Below, piece by piece: positions 49,601 to 57,569 of a stretch of 64,000 bases of DNA (its first letter is position 1; every line of letters begins with the position of its first letter). The stretch lies in NCBI RefSeq assembly GCF_003362755.1, contig NZ_QKRA01000001.1, positions 744,001-808,000 on the forward strand, in the 5' to 3' direction. Source of the DNA: Marinomonas piezotolerans (GTDB lineage: Bacteria; Pseudomonadota; Gammaproteobacteria; Pseudomonadales; Marinomonadaceae). The notes beneath the pieces were generated by a model. It saw only the letters and a list, made by a program, of their open reading frames with translations, searched no databases and was not told the DNA's origin. A program made the translations under genes and the position numbers.

Positions 49601-50627
49601 TGGCCACGTCATCTGATAAAGGTAAGTGGGTGATAACACTAATAGGAAGACCAATACATTCCTCAGCTTCATAGCCGGTCATTTGGGCCGCGGCCGCATT
49701 AATAAAAGAAATCCTGCCGCCTTCATCAACCCCAACGACACCGTCTGAAATAGACTCCAGAATAAGGCGATGACGCTTCTCAGCTTCAGTCACCGACACA
49801 ACGTGACGCTCTCGCGTCAACTCTACACTGACCCATTGGCCAAAGAGCTTCACCAATTCATACTCATCCGCACTGAAGTCATTATCACGTGCTATGGAGC
49901 TAGAGAAATTTAACGTCCCCCATACCTTGCCCGCAACATGTATTGAAACCCCCAAGTACGCCTCCAACTGAAACACCTCATAACATGGATGTTCAGCAAT
50001 GGAGCTCTGCCCCGCATGAAAAAAACCCGTCACTTCGTTACGACGTAGCGTATGAAGACAATAACAAACTCCTAAATCAAACACCGCGCCTTGGGCTAAT
50101 TCACCATTCGGTGAATGGCAGTATTCAACCGTGTAGTCATCATTAACTACATGACTCACAATGCCAAATGGGAGATCAAATAATTCGCAACCTAATTCAA
50201 GAATTTTTTGGATCTTTTCGGATAATGGAAGGCCATCATCTGAGGTGATAACGTGCAAACGCCGCAATGCTGACGTCGCGAGCTCGGTATCAACAGCCCC
50301 TATTTCGGGGGGTTCTTCTAAAGTCAATGAAGCAACCAATTCACAGAACTTTGACCGAACCTCTGAGGGAACACAATGACGTACCCCTACACATATCTCT
50401 TCACTCAAAGAAAGCCATAGGAAACCATCGACTTTACTCGCATCAAATGAATCGCTTACAACGACACCATCCGCGACCATTAGACCTTTATCAGATGCTA
50501 TGACCCCCCAATCGCTTACCCCCATTTGCATTGAAAGACCAACGAGCGGAGACAACTGCTTAAAACTTCCATCGAGCTGGGCTTGCCAACAAACTTCATC
50601 AAACTGCGGGGGTATACTACTTGCCAT
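46623..50627 (-). CDS. Soluble hybrid sensor histidine kinase: GAF, three PAS, HisKA, HATPase, two REC, Hpt
   Basis: 1334 residues from ATG 50627; a GTG and an ATG 9-12 bases upstream are alternatives. No membrane segment. Order: N-terminal unassigned part, GAF (~130-275), three PAS domains (~285-660; DGVVGVDEGGRISFINAAA, PEAIVVVGTDRIVQMVNP and a PAS_3 type ending YGVNYDITER), HisKA with SHEIRTPLNGVLG, HATPase (GTGLGLAITKQLV), REC1 (LIILDYLMPELDG), REC2 (DVILMDLHMPVMDG) and an Hpt domain (AHSLKSVSANVGA). It is a complete phosphorelay in one chain. It is coupled to the REC-GGDEF gene downstream, so the output is probably c-di-GMP. The signal is unknown; the GAF and PAS domains suggest a cytoplasmic ligand, light or redox cue. 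Confidence 0.92.
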   Translation of the reverse strand: MASSIPPQFDEVCWQAQLDGSFKQLSPLVGLSMQMGVSDWGVIASDKGLMVADGVVVSDSFDASKVDGFLWLSLSEEICVGVRHCVPSEVRSKFCELVASLTLEEPPEIGAVDTELATSALRRLHVITSDDGLPLSEKIQKILELGCELFDLPFGIVSHVVNDDYTVEYCHSPNGELAQGAVFDLGVCYCLHTLRRNEVTGFFHAGQSSIAEHPCYEVFQLEAYLGVSIHVAGKVWGTLNFSSSIARDNDFSADEYELVKLFGQWVSVELTRERHVVSVTEAEKRHRLILESISDGVVGVDEGGRISFINAAAAQMTGYEAEECIGLPISVITHLPLSDDVATVQSVQDAEVFEKDEPFELSRESEFYTKLGQPFPVKYSSTPAHGSGQTIHTVLTFQDITEQRAVASELTKQMEMFRSLFVDAPEAIVVVGTDRIVQMVNPRAVALFGYQESEMVGKSAEWLYADLQDYEAAGEWLERSDLPDRGEYRMNRRRSDGTIFTTENVRSKIFNQNGELSGFIVHVRDIEERLAIEADIRKAQDRLSIATLSAGIGVWEVDIASSRFAWDHQMAKLYGLEVDEGLDCTLEQWLSFLHPDDRDRVEAASEYAVRSGQDLDVDFRIIRGDGDVRHIKANARLALDERGNPSSLYGVNYDITERYLTESILKKAREEAIRASQAKSNFLATMSHEIRTPLNGVLGMAEILAGTELNERQQYQLGVIRNSGETLLELINEILDFSKIEAGHLSLELIDFDLEKLTFDLTKLLVVRAEEKGVDLLVKFDLVGTPVMQGDAYRIRQILTNLIGNAIKFTHEGEVVVRVGGGFDTNRGCFDIEISVSDTGIGIASDALANVFSAFTQADNSTTRKFGGTGLGLAITKQLVDMMGGSISVNSTLGQGTEFVVHLTLGESSGPVRLPHIDADYDFSNILVIDDNETNLSILASQLDQCGLQAQFVNHSVSGLNQIIDAGRACRPYDLIILDYLMPELDGLAVSRMIRESLPEDKWPKVLMISSAGALHTSQLKEAGIHVCINKPTSVNELKAGLKAAGAGGTDRLAVMVASAESRVGEDLESGGVLSGLKILVVEDMKANLAVAQGMLSQLGAEVIYAENGALGVEAWAACSPDVILMDLHMPVMDGLTAIKEIRRQEQDSEVRVPIFALTADIQPERAAQVESAGGDGYISKPFKRTELLETISNRLFNEIEMKPTGDSGSVVHEEEKMIESEALDRSVLAGLEEVLGDQVNEIIAAFMSDARNVFQAFDQAISAFEGADALRGPAHSLKSVSANVGAMHLSALASALEQDVLAGGEIDSIKRVEELRSEFGRVKESLVQLGKVV

Positions 50628-50639
50628 GATGAGCATCAC

Positions 50640-50971
50640 CTTTTCATGCGTGGGCGTAATATTAAGAGTCTAGCCCATAACCCCCTCCTAGCCTAGTCAG
50701 ACACGGGCTTAAGCTATTAAGACAAAGAGGAGGCAAAGAAAGGCTATCAAACAATAAAATAATTAAGGTATTTTATTTACACATTTTACTATTTTACAGA
50801 AATGAACTACTACCTACCAACTACTACCTACCCCACCCAAGGAATCAGCATAAACAGCAAATAAAAGACGCAAACCACAAAACAAGTACAAAGACGGGAA
50901 CGGCAACAAGGTAGGAAATGGAGAACATTCACCTAGAAAGGAGCAATTGTTGTAACACCAAACTTACATTG
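50640..50971. other. Gene-free gap with a 14-bp tandem repeat
   Basis: 332 bases between the hybrid kinase start and the IMPase gene stop. It contains AACTACTACCTACC twice in tandem (50805-50832) and is otherwise A-rich. No convincing ORF with a ribosome site, no RNA gene and no clear terminator. It must hold the kinase promoter. Confidence 0.5.
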
Positions 50972-51808
50972 CTAAGCATCTAAAACGGTCAAAAAGTCAT
51001 CCCTAACACGATTAAGAACGGACACAGAACGAGCTGCAACAATGACCCCTTCGCGGATAGTAGGGCGATACTCTCGACCATCCAACATCTGCACAACACC
51101 ACCCGCCTCTTGATAGCATAAAATACCCGCCGCATGATCCCAAACGCGAGGTTTTGGGCTGAGATAAAAATCCACACCACCTTGAGAAAGAGTACGGTAT
51201 TCGTGACAACAACAACGTAAACTTAGTACCCGAGCATACCCTGCTTGCAACATCGCAACACCCTGTCGCACAGCCAGATCTTGAAATTGAAATGGAGAGA
51301 ACATACCGACTAGCCGTGAATCCATCACACGCTCATCAAGTCGAATACGCAATGGAGACCTATCAGCACGCACATAAAAGCATCCCTCACCAACACTGGC
51401 CTCTATCCAATCATCATTCACTGGATCGTATTGCAGACCAAAAATGGTTTGCCCCTTAAAAACAACCGCCACCAACACACCAAACGTCGACAATCCGTTT
51501 GCATAGTTCCAAGTCCCATCAATTGGATCAATGATCACAACCAAACCGTCTTGGTCGATTTGATCTAGCACCTCAGGGCGGTCTGCAACCGCCTCTTCAC
51601 CTATGACTTTGACGCCCGGAAGTAACTCAATAAACGCTTGGGTCATTGCCTTTTCTGCCGCTAAGTCAGCCTCAGTAACCAAATCATCAAATCCTGACTT
51701 GGTGGCTACATCCACTTGCTGTAGTGCACGAAAACGAGGCAAAATCTCATCCGCCGCAACACGTCGTACAATATCAATCACACCGTCTTTTTGATGTTTA
51801 CTTATCAC
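50972..51808 (-). CDS. Inositol monophosphatase family protein
   Basis: 278 residues. The IMPase metal sites are intact: VIGEEAV (Glu), IIDPIDGTWNYANG (DPxDGT, about 93-98) and RVWDHAAGILCYQEAGG (WDxAAG, about 220). These enzymes hydrolyse sugar or inositol phosphates, or 3'-phosphoadenosine 5'-phosphate in the CysQ branch; the sequence looks more like SuhB-type IMPases, but the substrate is not decided. The gene sits alone among signalling genes. A very strong hairpin lies upstream at 51921. Confidence 0.88.
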   Translation of the reverse strand: MISKHQKDGVIDIVRRVAADEILPRFRALQQVDVATKSGFDDLVTEADLAAEKAMTQAFIELLPGVKVIGEEAVADRPEVLDQIDQDGLVVIIDPIDGTWNYANGLSTFGVLVAVVFKGQTIFGLQYDPVNDDWIEASVGEGCFYVRADRSPLRIRLDERVMDSRLVGMFSPFQFQDLAVRQGVAMLQAGYARVLSLRCCCHEYRTLSQGGVDFYLSPKPRVWDHAAGILCYQEAGGVVQMLDGREYRPTIREGVIVAARSVSVLNRVRDDFLTVLDA

Positions 51809-51920
51809 ACTTTCACCTATTGTTCGCGCAACATAAAAACTCGATTATCACGACTTCCCATGACAGCAGCATGAAGATTGCAAAGTAGCACGCCATCAAT
51901 CTACAGAAGCATTAAGCCAC

Positions 51921-51960
51921 TAAAGCTAAAAGGCGGCCAGTTGGCCGCCTTTTAGCTTTA
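51921..51960 (-). terminator. Terminator of the PAS-PAS chemoreceptor gene
   Basis: A perfect 19-bp stem with a 2-base loop (core AAAAGGCGGCCA / TGGCCGCCTTTT) 22 bases after the receptor stop codon. It is symmetric and could stop transcription both ways. Confidence 0.9.
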
Positions 51961-51981
51961 GGCATTATTAGAAGGCATTGA

Positions 51982-53865
51982 CTAGAACTCTTCCCAACCA
52001 TCATCATCTTGTACTTCTGACTGAGGCACAGGATTCGGCTTTTTCGCTGGAGCTGGTCGTGGTTTTGGCGCAGGCTTTGGAATGGAAGGCTTCTTAACAG
52101 GCGCTGATAACTGGCGAGGTGCCGCAGCTGGCGCTGACGGCATTTCATTCGCATCATCAATACGGAATTGATTTACGCTGCCTGCCAGTTGATCAGCTTG
52201 TGACAACAAGCTTTCAGAAGCGGCCGCAGCTTCTTCTACCAACGCGGCGTTCTGCTGGGTCATTTCGTCCATTTGATTTACAGCTTTACCAATCTCAGAC
52301 AAGCTTGAGGACTGTTCGGATGAGGCCGACGCAATACCCGACATGATCTCATTTACTTGCGTGATAGCCGATACAATTTCCTTCATTGTATCGCCAGATT
52401 TATCCACCAATACATTACCATCTTGAATTTTAGCCGCAGACTCCGAAATAAGATCCTTGATCTCTTTAGCGGCATTCGCAGATCGCTGAGCAAGTGTTCT
52501 AACCTCGGATGCCACCACGGCGAAACCTCGACCTTGCTCCCCCGCTCGCGCAGCCTCAACCGCAGCATTCAACGCCAAAATATTAGTCTGGAACGCTATA
52601 CCATCGATCATACCGATGATGTCAGAGATTTTCTGAGACGAATCATTTATCGCGACCATGGTTTTAACCACCTCTTCGATAAGGCTACCGCCTTCCGTCG
52701 CTACGTTAACCGCATTCGCTGCTAACATATTCGCTTGATTCGCATCGTCTGAATTTTGACGCACCATACCGGTCAGCAACTCCATACTAGAGGCAGTCTC
52801 TTCTAGGCTCGACGCCTGCTGCTCTGTACGGCTAGATAAGTCAGTATTACCCATTGAGATTTCACGAGCACCAACATAGACCGCATCCGAAGCGTTCTTA
52901 ATCTGAATGAGCACAGTTGTCATCGTATCCAACAGCGAATTCACGCCTCTGGAAACCGCCAACATCATTTCGGACTTACCTTGGATATCGACGCGCGCAG
53001 TGAGATCATTTGCTGAAGCCGCATCAATTACTTCATTTATCTCTGCAACAGTTTGCTGGACCTGCTGTTCTGCTTCCACCTGAGCGGTAATGTCCGAAGC
53101 ATATTTAACCACCTTGTAGGGCTCCCCACTGGAATCACGAATGGGGCTGTAGTTCGCTTGAATCCATACCGCAGAACCATTTTTGTGTACTCGAGGAAAA
53201 CGCCCAACCGCATGCTCACCATTACCTAAATTACGCCAGAAATCACGGTACTCCGAACTTTCGCGATACGCCTTATCTACAAAAATGCTGTGGTGGCGAC
53301 CGCGCACCTCCTCAATCGAATATCCCAGCGTAGACAGAAAATTGTCATTCGCATCAATAATCGTACCGTCTAACTCAAACGAGATAACAGCTTGTGATTT
53401 AGAGATTGCCTCTAGTTGACTTTCGTAGTCAGCATTGATGTTTTTCTTTTCCGTGACGTCTGTAGCGAATTTTACAACCTTAAAAGGCTTACCTTCTTCA
53501 TCAAAAACTGGGTTGTAACTTGCTTCGATCCAAATAGGGTCACCGGATTTGGTGTATCGACAAAACTCTCCCGTCTGAAACTCTCCTTCACCCAGCTTAC
53601 GCCAAAACTCTCGATATTCGTTGCTCGCACGATACTTTTGATCAACAAAAATAGCGTGATGCTTGCCCTGCACTTCATCAAGAGTGTAGCCAACAGCGTT
53701 TAAAAAATTGTCGTTAGCAAATAAGATGTTACCTTTTAAATCAAATTCAATAATGGCCTGAGACCGAGAAATCGCTTGCAATTGGCCTCTAAGGTTAGCC
53801 AATTCAGCTTTGTCTACAATGACTTGATTCTCTTCCAATGATCGTGAAAACAAGTTTTTTAACAT
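51982..53865 (-). CDS. Soluble methyl-accepting chemotaxis protein with two tandem PAS domains
   Basis: 627 residues, no membrane segment. Two PAS domains (~25-140 and ~150-265) are so alike ([15 protein letters not shown] / [26 protein letters not shown] / [11 protein letters not shown]) that they must be an internal duplication. A linker ([19 protein letters not shown]) and the signalling hairpin follow, with the tip [27 protein letters not shown]. The tail (~570-627) is Pro/Lys-rich and ends in DGWEEF, like the NWETF pentapeptide that tethers CheR/CheB. Likely a cytoplasmic redox or energy sensor (Aer-like) for chemotaxis. It has its own terminator. No che genes are in the window. Confidence 0.93.
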   Translation of the reverse strand: MLKNLFSRSLEENQVIVDKAELANLRGQLQAISRSQAIIEFDLKGNILFANDNFLNAVGYTLDEVQGKHHAIFVDQKYRASNEYREFWRKLGEGEFQTGEFCRYTKSGDPIWIEASYNPVFDEEGKPFKVVKFATDVTEKKNINADYESQLEAISKSQAVISFELDGTIIDANDNFLSTLGYSIEEVRGRHHSIFVDKAYRESSEYRDFWRNLGNGEHAVGRFPRVHKNGSAVWIQANYSPIRDSSGEPYKVVKYASDITAQVEAEQQVQQTVAEINEVIDAASANDLTARVDIQGKSEMMLAVSRGVNSLLDTMTTVLIQIKNASDAVYVGAREISMGNTDLSSRTEQQASSLEETASSMELLTGMVRQNSDDANQANMLAANAVNVATEGGSLIEEVVKTMVAINDSSQKISDIIGMIDGIAFQTNILALNAAVEAARAGEQGRGFAVVASEVRTLAQRSANAAKEIKDLISESAAKIQDGNVLVDKSGDTMKEIVSAITQVNEIMSGIASASSEQSSSLSEIGKAVNQMDEMTQQNAALVEEAAAASESLLSQADQLAGSVNQFRIDDANEMPSAPAAAPRQLSAPVKKPSIPKPAPKPRPAPAKKPNPVPQSEVQDDDGWEEF

Positions 53866-54076
53866 GGCTTCAAATTCCTAATAGTAGTTAGCTGAGCATT
53901 TTAATTAAAGTAGCTCTTTTTGATGACAATTTCTGTAACTTTTTGATTAACTTGGATTATGACACGTCAATTTACGACATCTTATGTAACACAATGTGAG
54001 TCACACCAACACAACAGTCAGTTCGTGATAACCGATAAAGCAGCGAGTGTTAAAGCAATACTAAAGACGCATCTCA

Positions 54077-56068
54077 CTAGATATCAACTGTCACCAATAC
54101 TCCGTAAAGCTTACCTATAGAAAGTGGCTTTGTAATTACGGTTACCATACCAGCATTAATACATTGATGTATGTCATCATCCATAACATTCGCCGTCAAC
54201 CCGATAATCGGGGGAGCATCTGAATCCCTTTGTAAAATAATGCTTGTCGCTTGAATTCCGTCCATTATTGGCATTTGCATATCCATAAAGATGGCGTCGT
54301 ACCGTTCACTTGCTGCCGCGTTAACACCTTCCTGGCCGTTGATAGCAAAGGTCACATGAAACCCAAGATCCTCTAAGAACGCTCCCGCGACGATACGGTT
54401 AATACCATTATCCTCGACGACCAATGCTTTCTTACCTTGATAACGACCTTTTTCGATTTCATGAGTATTCATCTCTGGCACATTAAGTGTCCCCTGTATC
54501 AACGGTAGATCAAAGTAAACGCGAGTACCTTTGTTGCGCTCGCTTTCAATGTCAATATTTCCAGACATCAGCTTAATTAAATTATGACAAAGCTTTAAGC
54601 CAAATCCCGAGCTACCATATTGATACTCGCCAGACCTATCTTCACTACCCACCAGATCAAAAATGCTTGAAATTTGATTTGGCTCAATACCAATCCCTGT
54701 GTCAATAACTTCAAACCTGACGCACTCTTCATGCTCAGTTGTCTGGTTATGCTTTTTTACCGCTAACTTTACACTGCCTCGCTCAGTGAACTTCACTGCA
54801 TTATTAATCAAATTAATTAGAATCTGTTTTATTCGTTTTTCATCGCTGTAAATATATAGAGGTAAGTCTCTATCATACTCAAGCTCCAATGAGACGCTCA
54901 TATCTCGCGTTTCAACTTTAGACAGCCTAAAGATTGATTCAACGCAATTCTTTAAATTCATCGTCTGGAAATCAAGCTCTAACTGACCCGCTTCAATCTT
55001 CGACAAGTCCAAAACATCATTCACAATGCGAACTAAAACTCCCGCCCCTTCCTCGATCAAGGACATGGTTTCACAGACTTCGTCATCAACCTTATCCACC
55101 TTCATTATCTCTAAGGCGCCAGTTATGCCATTCAATGCGGTACGAATTTCATGGGACATACGGTCTAAATAATTCCAGTTCATTAAACCCGTTTGCGCAT
55201 TGTCTAACACACTTAGCTGATCAGACATTTTGTTGAAGGCTTTGGTGATTGGCTTGAATTCTGGGTTTCTCTCGGTATCTAAATGGTATCCATAATTCCC
55301 TAAATATACCTGTTCGATCGCTGCTAATAGCTTTCCATAGAACGCTGTGTAATCGTGTTTACATTGCCATAATATGTATATCACTGCTACACCGAGAATT
55401 AGCAGAAAGCTAACGCAGAGCAAGACCATCAGTCCCATTAAAGCGAATTCGTTGCCCTCAAGAATTTCGATCTTCATCCGCTCTGATTTTAAATACTCGT
55501 TTAACAGTACGGTCATGCGATCAGCATGGCGTTTGCCGGTGTGCTGTAAAAGCAGCTTCGATACATAAGACGATTTTTCAGCCGCTGTTAAATCTGAGTC
55601 TTTCTGCACACCGACTGCGTATTGAGCAAAATCTTTTAGCCAACGTCGGTACATTTGCTCGATTGATGCGATGCGCTGATGCTGAATCAAAGGCTCTCTA
55701 GACGTTAATGCTTTGGCACTTTGAATACTGGCGAGTAGGTCGAGCTTGGTACGCTCATAAGACGCTAAAGAGGATCGATCACCGGACAATAAATACTCTA
55801 ATAACCTAATTTCTTGATCAGTGAAGCGTGTAAGGATAGAAGCACTTTCTGCAACCAGTGATTTGTGTTCACTCAATTGCTGTTTAACGGCTTGATAATG
55901 ACTAAATGTGTATAGCCAAGCTACCGCAACCACAGCGCACACCAAAGAAACAACCAAGAGCTGTTTCTTATTTAGATATCTCACATTCAAGCATTGAGAG
56001 AGAAAAGCGCGAAGGGGCATTACCACAACCTTGTGCATCATCCAGACCAATACCTTTAGTTTGTCCAA
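54077..56068 (-). CDS. Membrane hybrid sensor histidine kinase (HisKA, HATPase, REC)
   Basis: Up to 663 residues. The first codon in frame is a TTG at 56068; ATGs at 56041 and 56020 are more likely, the last having AAGG at good spacing. Order: TM1 (LLVVSLVCAVVAVAWLYTF), a ~150-residue helical periplasmic sensor, TM2 (LMVLLCVSFLLILGVAVIYILW), a HAMP-like linker, HisKA with SHEIRTALNGITG (Ala where Pro is usual), HATPase with GSSGFGLKLCHNL, where the G2 box GTGLGL is altered, and a C-terminal REC (IFMDMQMPIMDG). The changed G box may weaken ATP binding. It follows the 113-residue gene on the same strand by 124 bases; the partner is unknown. Confidence 0.88.
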   Translation of the reverse strand: MDKLKVLVWMMHKVVVMPLRAFLSQCLNVRYLNKKQLLVVSLVCAVVAVAWLYTFSHYQAVKQQLSEHKSLVAESASILTRFTDQEIRLLEYLLSGDRSSLASYERTKLDLLASIQSAKALTSREPLIQHQRIASIEQMYRRWLKDFAQYAVGVQKDSDLTAAEKSSYVSKLLLQHTGKRHADRMTVLLNEYLKSERMKIEILEGNEFALMGLMVLLCVSFLLILGVAVIYILWQCKHDYTAFYGKLLAAIEQVYLGNYGYHLDTERNPEFKPITKAFNKMSDQLSVLDNAQTGLMNWNYLDRMSHEIRTALNGITGALEIMKVDKVDDEVCETMSLIEEGAGVLVRIVNDVLDLSKIEAGQLELDFQTMNLKNCVESIFRLSKVETRDMSVSLELEYDRDLPLYIYSDEKRIKQILINLINNAVKFTERGSVKLAVKKHNQTTEHEECVRFEVIDTGIGIEPNQISSIFDLVGSEDRSGEYQYGSSGFGLKLCHNLIKLMSGNIDIESERNKGTRVYFDLPLIQGTLNVPEMNTHEIEKGRYQGKKALVVEDNGINRIVAGAFLEDLGFHVTFAINGQEGVNAAASERYDAIFMDMQMPIMDGIQATSIILQRDSDAPPIIGLTANVMDDDIHQCINAGMVTVITKPLSIGKLYGVLVTVDI

Positions 56069-56192
56069 TTATCGTAATTGCGCAAGTCAAAATATCTACA
56101 ATCATACAAACTGATGATGACTCTACTGTCTAGCCCTAACCGGTTGATATCACAACACCATTAAAGAGTCGTAACCCTAGCTAGCAAAAACG

Positions 56193-56534
56193 CTAGTCTA
56201 CCGAGTTTAGAGTCTGCCAAATTAACTGAATGTTTTGACGCCGGTCTGGAGAAAGGATTTTGCACAACAGAAAGAAATCTTCACGGATATAGAGGTTATG
56301 GAGGGCAATACTCTCGAGCATTCTCCGTATTTTTTCGTCCGTATTAAGGGACTCAACACAATCGAGAAATATAATCAGTTCGGGTAACAAGCTCGATGCA
56401 TAGTGTTCTGGGAAATGCTCAATCTGATCACTTTTATGATCAATGACGTCGTTTACCGAATCAAACGCCCGCATTGCCACCAACACTCTTGCAATACGCT
56501 CCTGATTCACAGCATGTGAAAACGCTTCGTCCAT
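56193..56534 (-). CDS. Unknown helical protein, 113 residues
   Basis: Not recognised. The sequence is predicted to be nearly all helical (QERIARVLVAMRAFDSVNDVI; LLPELIIFLDCVESLN; EKIRRMLESIALHNLYIRED), with no membrane segment, no Cys motif and no phospho-His signature of an Hpt domain. It lies between a REC-GGDEF gene and a hybrid kinase gene on the same strand, 108 and 124 bases away. A small adaptor or anti-kinase is possible but unsupported. The ATG at 56534 is preceded by GAGGA (about 4 bases upstream). Confidence 0.65.
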   Translation of the reverse strand: MDEAFSHAVNQERIARVLVAMRAFDSVNDVIDHKSDQIEHFPEHYASSLLPELIIFLDCVESLNTDEKIRRMLESIALHNLYIREDFFLLCKILSPDRRQNIQLIWQTLNSVD

Positions 56535-56642
56535 AATTCCTCACCAGTTCATGAAAATGTGTAAACAAATGTAACTGGCCGCTAATTTACCCATTAGAAT
56601 TACTTATAGCAATTACTTTCAGCGCTTTATTATCTTCTTTAA

Positions 56643-57569
56643 TCACTGAACCAAAGCATCGACAACCGCTCTGTCTCGACCTCTTTCTTTAGCTTGATAT
56701 AAATATTTATCAGCGTTAGCTATCATCTCACTTAAAATGCTGGAAGCACCATTCTGAATACTCAGGCAACACCCAATACTCAGTGTGACAGTGTCTTTAG
56801 CGCCATCCGCACCATGCGGTATCCCCAATGCTCTGACGGAAGACATACATAATTCAGTGAGCTGTTGAACTTTAGATTCTGATAAACCTACCAACACCAT
56901 CACAAACTCTTCGCCCCCGTATCGAGCTAAAAAACTACGTTCATTTGGCACACATTCATTCAATGTTTGAGCAATCGCTTTTAAACAGTCATCCCCCATT
57001 AAATGACCATATGAATCGTTGTAAGACTTAAAATGATCCACATCTAGCATGACAACTGCGAACGGTACGTTGTGTTGAAAACACCGCTGCCACTCCACTT
57101 CTATCTGTTGTTCAAAATAGCGTCGGTTGTAGACATTTGTTAAACCATCGAGAAGTGCTGACCGACGCAAAGCGTCGGCTTGAAATTTTAACGTGAGGTG
57201 CGCTTTCACTCGGTTCAAAAGCGTCGCTTCATTAATCGGTTTACGTACAAAGTCGACGGCCCCCGAATCCCAACATGCATTTTCATCCTGCGCTCCTTGA
57301 AGAGCCGTTATAAATATAATTGGGATAGCTTGATAGAGAGGATCACGTTTAAGCGTTTGACAGACATCTAGACCCGAAAGGCCCGGCATATTGACATCGA
57401 GCAAAATAATATCTGGTGGATTTTTATAGCAGTGCGCTAAAGCCGCTTCACCAGATCGCGCCACAAACACGTTGTAGTGTTCTTTTAGCACCTCGTTGAT
57501 GATTTGGAGATTAGTAACCTGATCATCAACCACTAAGATGTTGGCATTTGCTAGATTAAAATATTCCAT
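56643..57569 (-). CDS. Response regulator with GGDEF domain (diguanylate cyclase)
   Basis: 308 residues. REC (about 8-122): ANILVVDDQVTN, the phospho-acceptor Asp in DIILLDVNMPGLSG (~58) and the Lys in VDFVRKPIN. GGDEF (~140-300): DGLTNVYNRRYFE, VVMLDVDHFKSYNDSYGH and the active site YGGEEFVMVL. An RxxD inhibitory site is not evident at the usual position. The start codon shares one base with the stop of the huge hybrid kinase upstream (TGATG), which marks the two as a cognate pair making c-di-GMP. Confidence 0.93.
   Translation of the reverse strand: MEYFNLANANILVVDDQVTNLQIINEVLKEHYNVFVARSGEAALAHCYKNPPDIILLDVNMPGLSGLDVCQTLKRDPLYQAIPIIFITALQGAQDENACWDSGAVDFVRKPINEATLLNRVKAHLTLKFQADALRRSALLDGLTNVYNRRYFEQQIEVEWQRCFQHNVPFAVVMLDVDHFKSYNDSYGHLMGDDCLKAIAQTLNECVPNERSFLARYGGEEFVMVLVGLSESKVQQLTELCMSSVRALGIPHGADGAKDTVTLSIGCCLSIQNGASSILSEMIANADKYLYQAKERGRDRAVVDALVQ

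Noticed and set aside
50805..50832. 14-bp tandem repeat as a CRISPR or insertion-sequence trace
   Set aside because: Only two adjoining copies, no spacers and no transposase; probably a simple slippage repeat.
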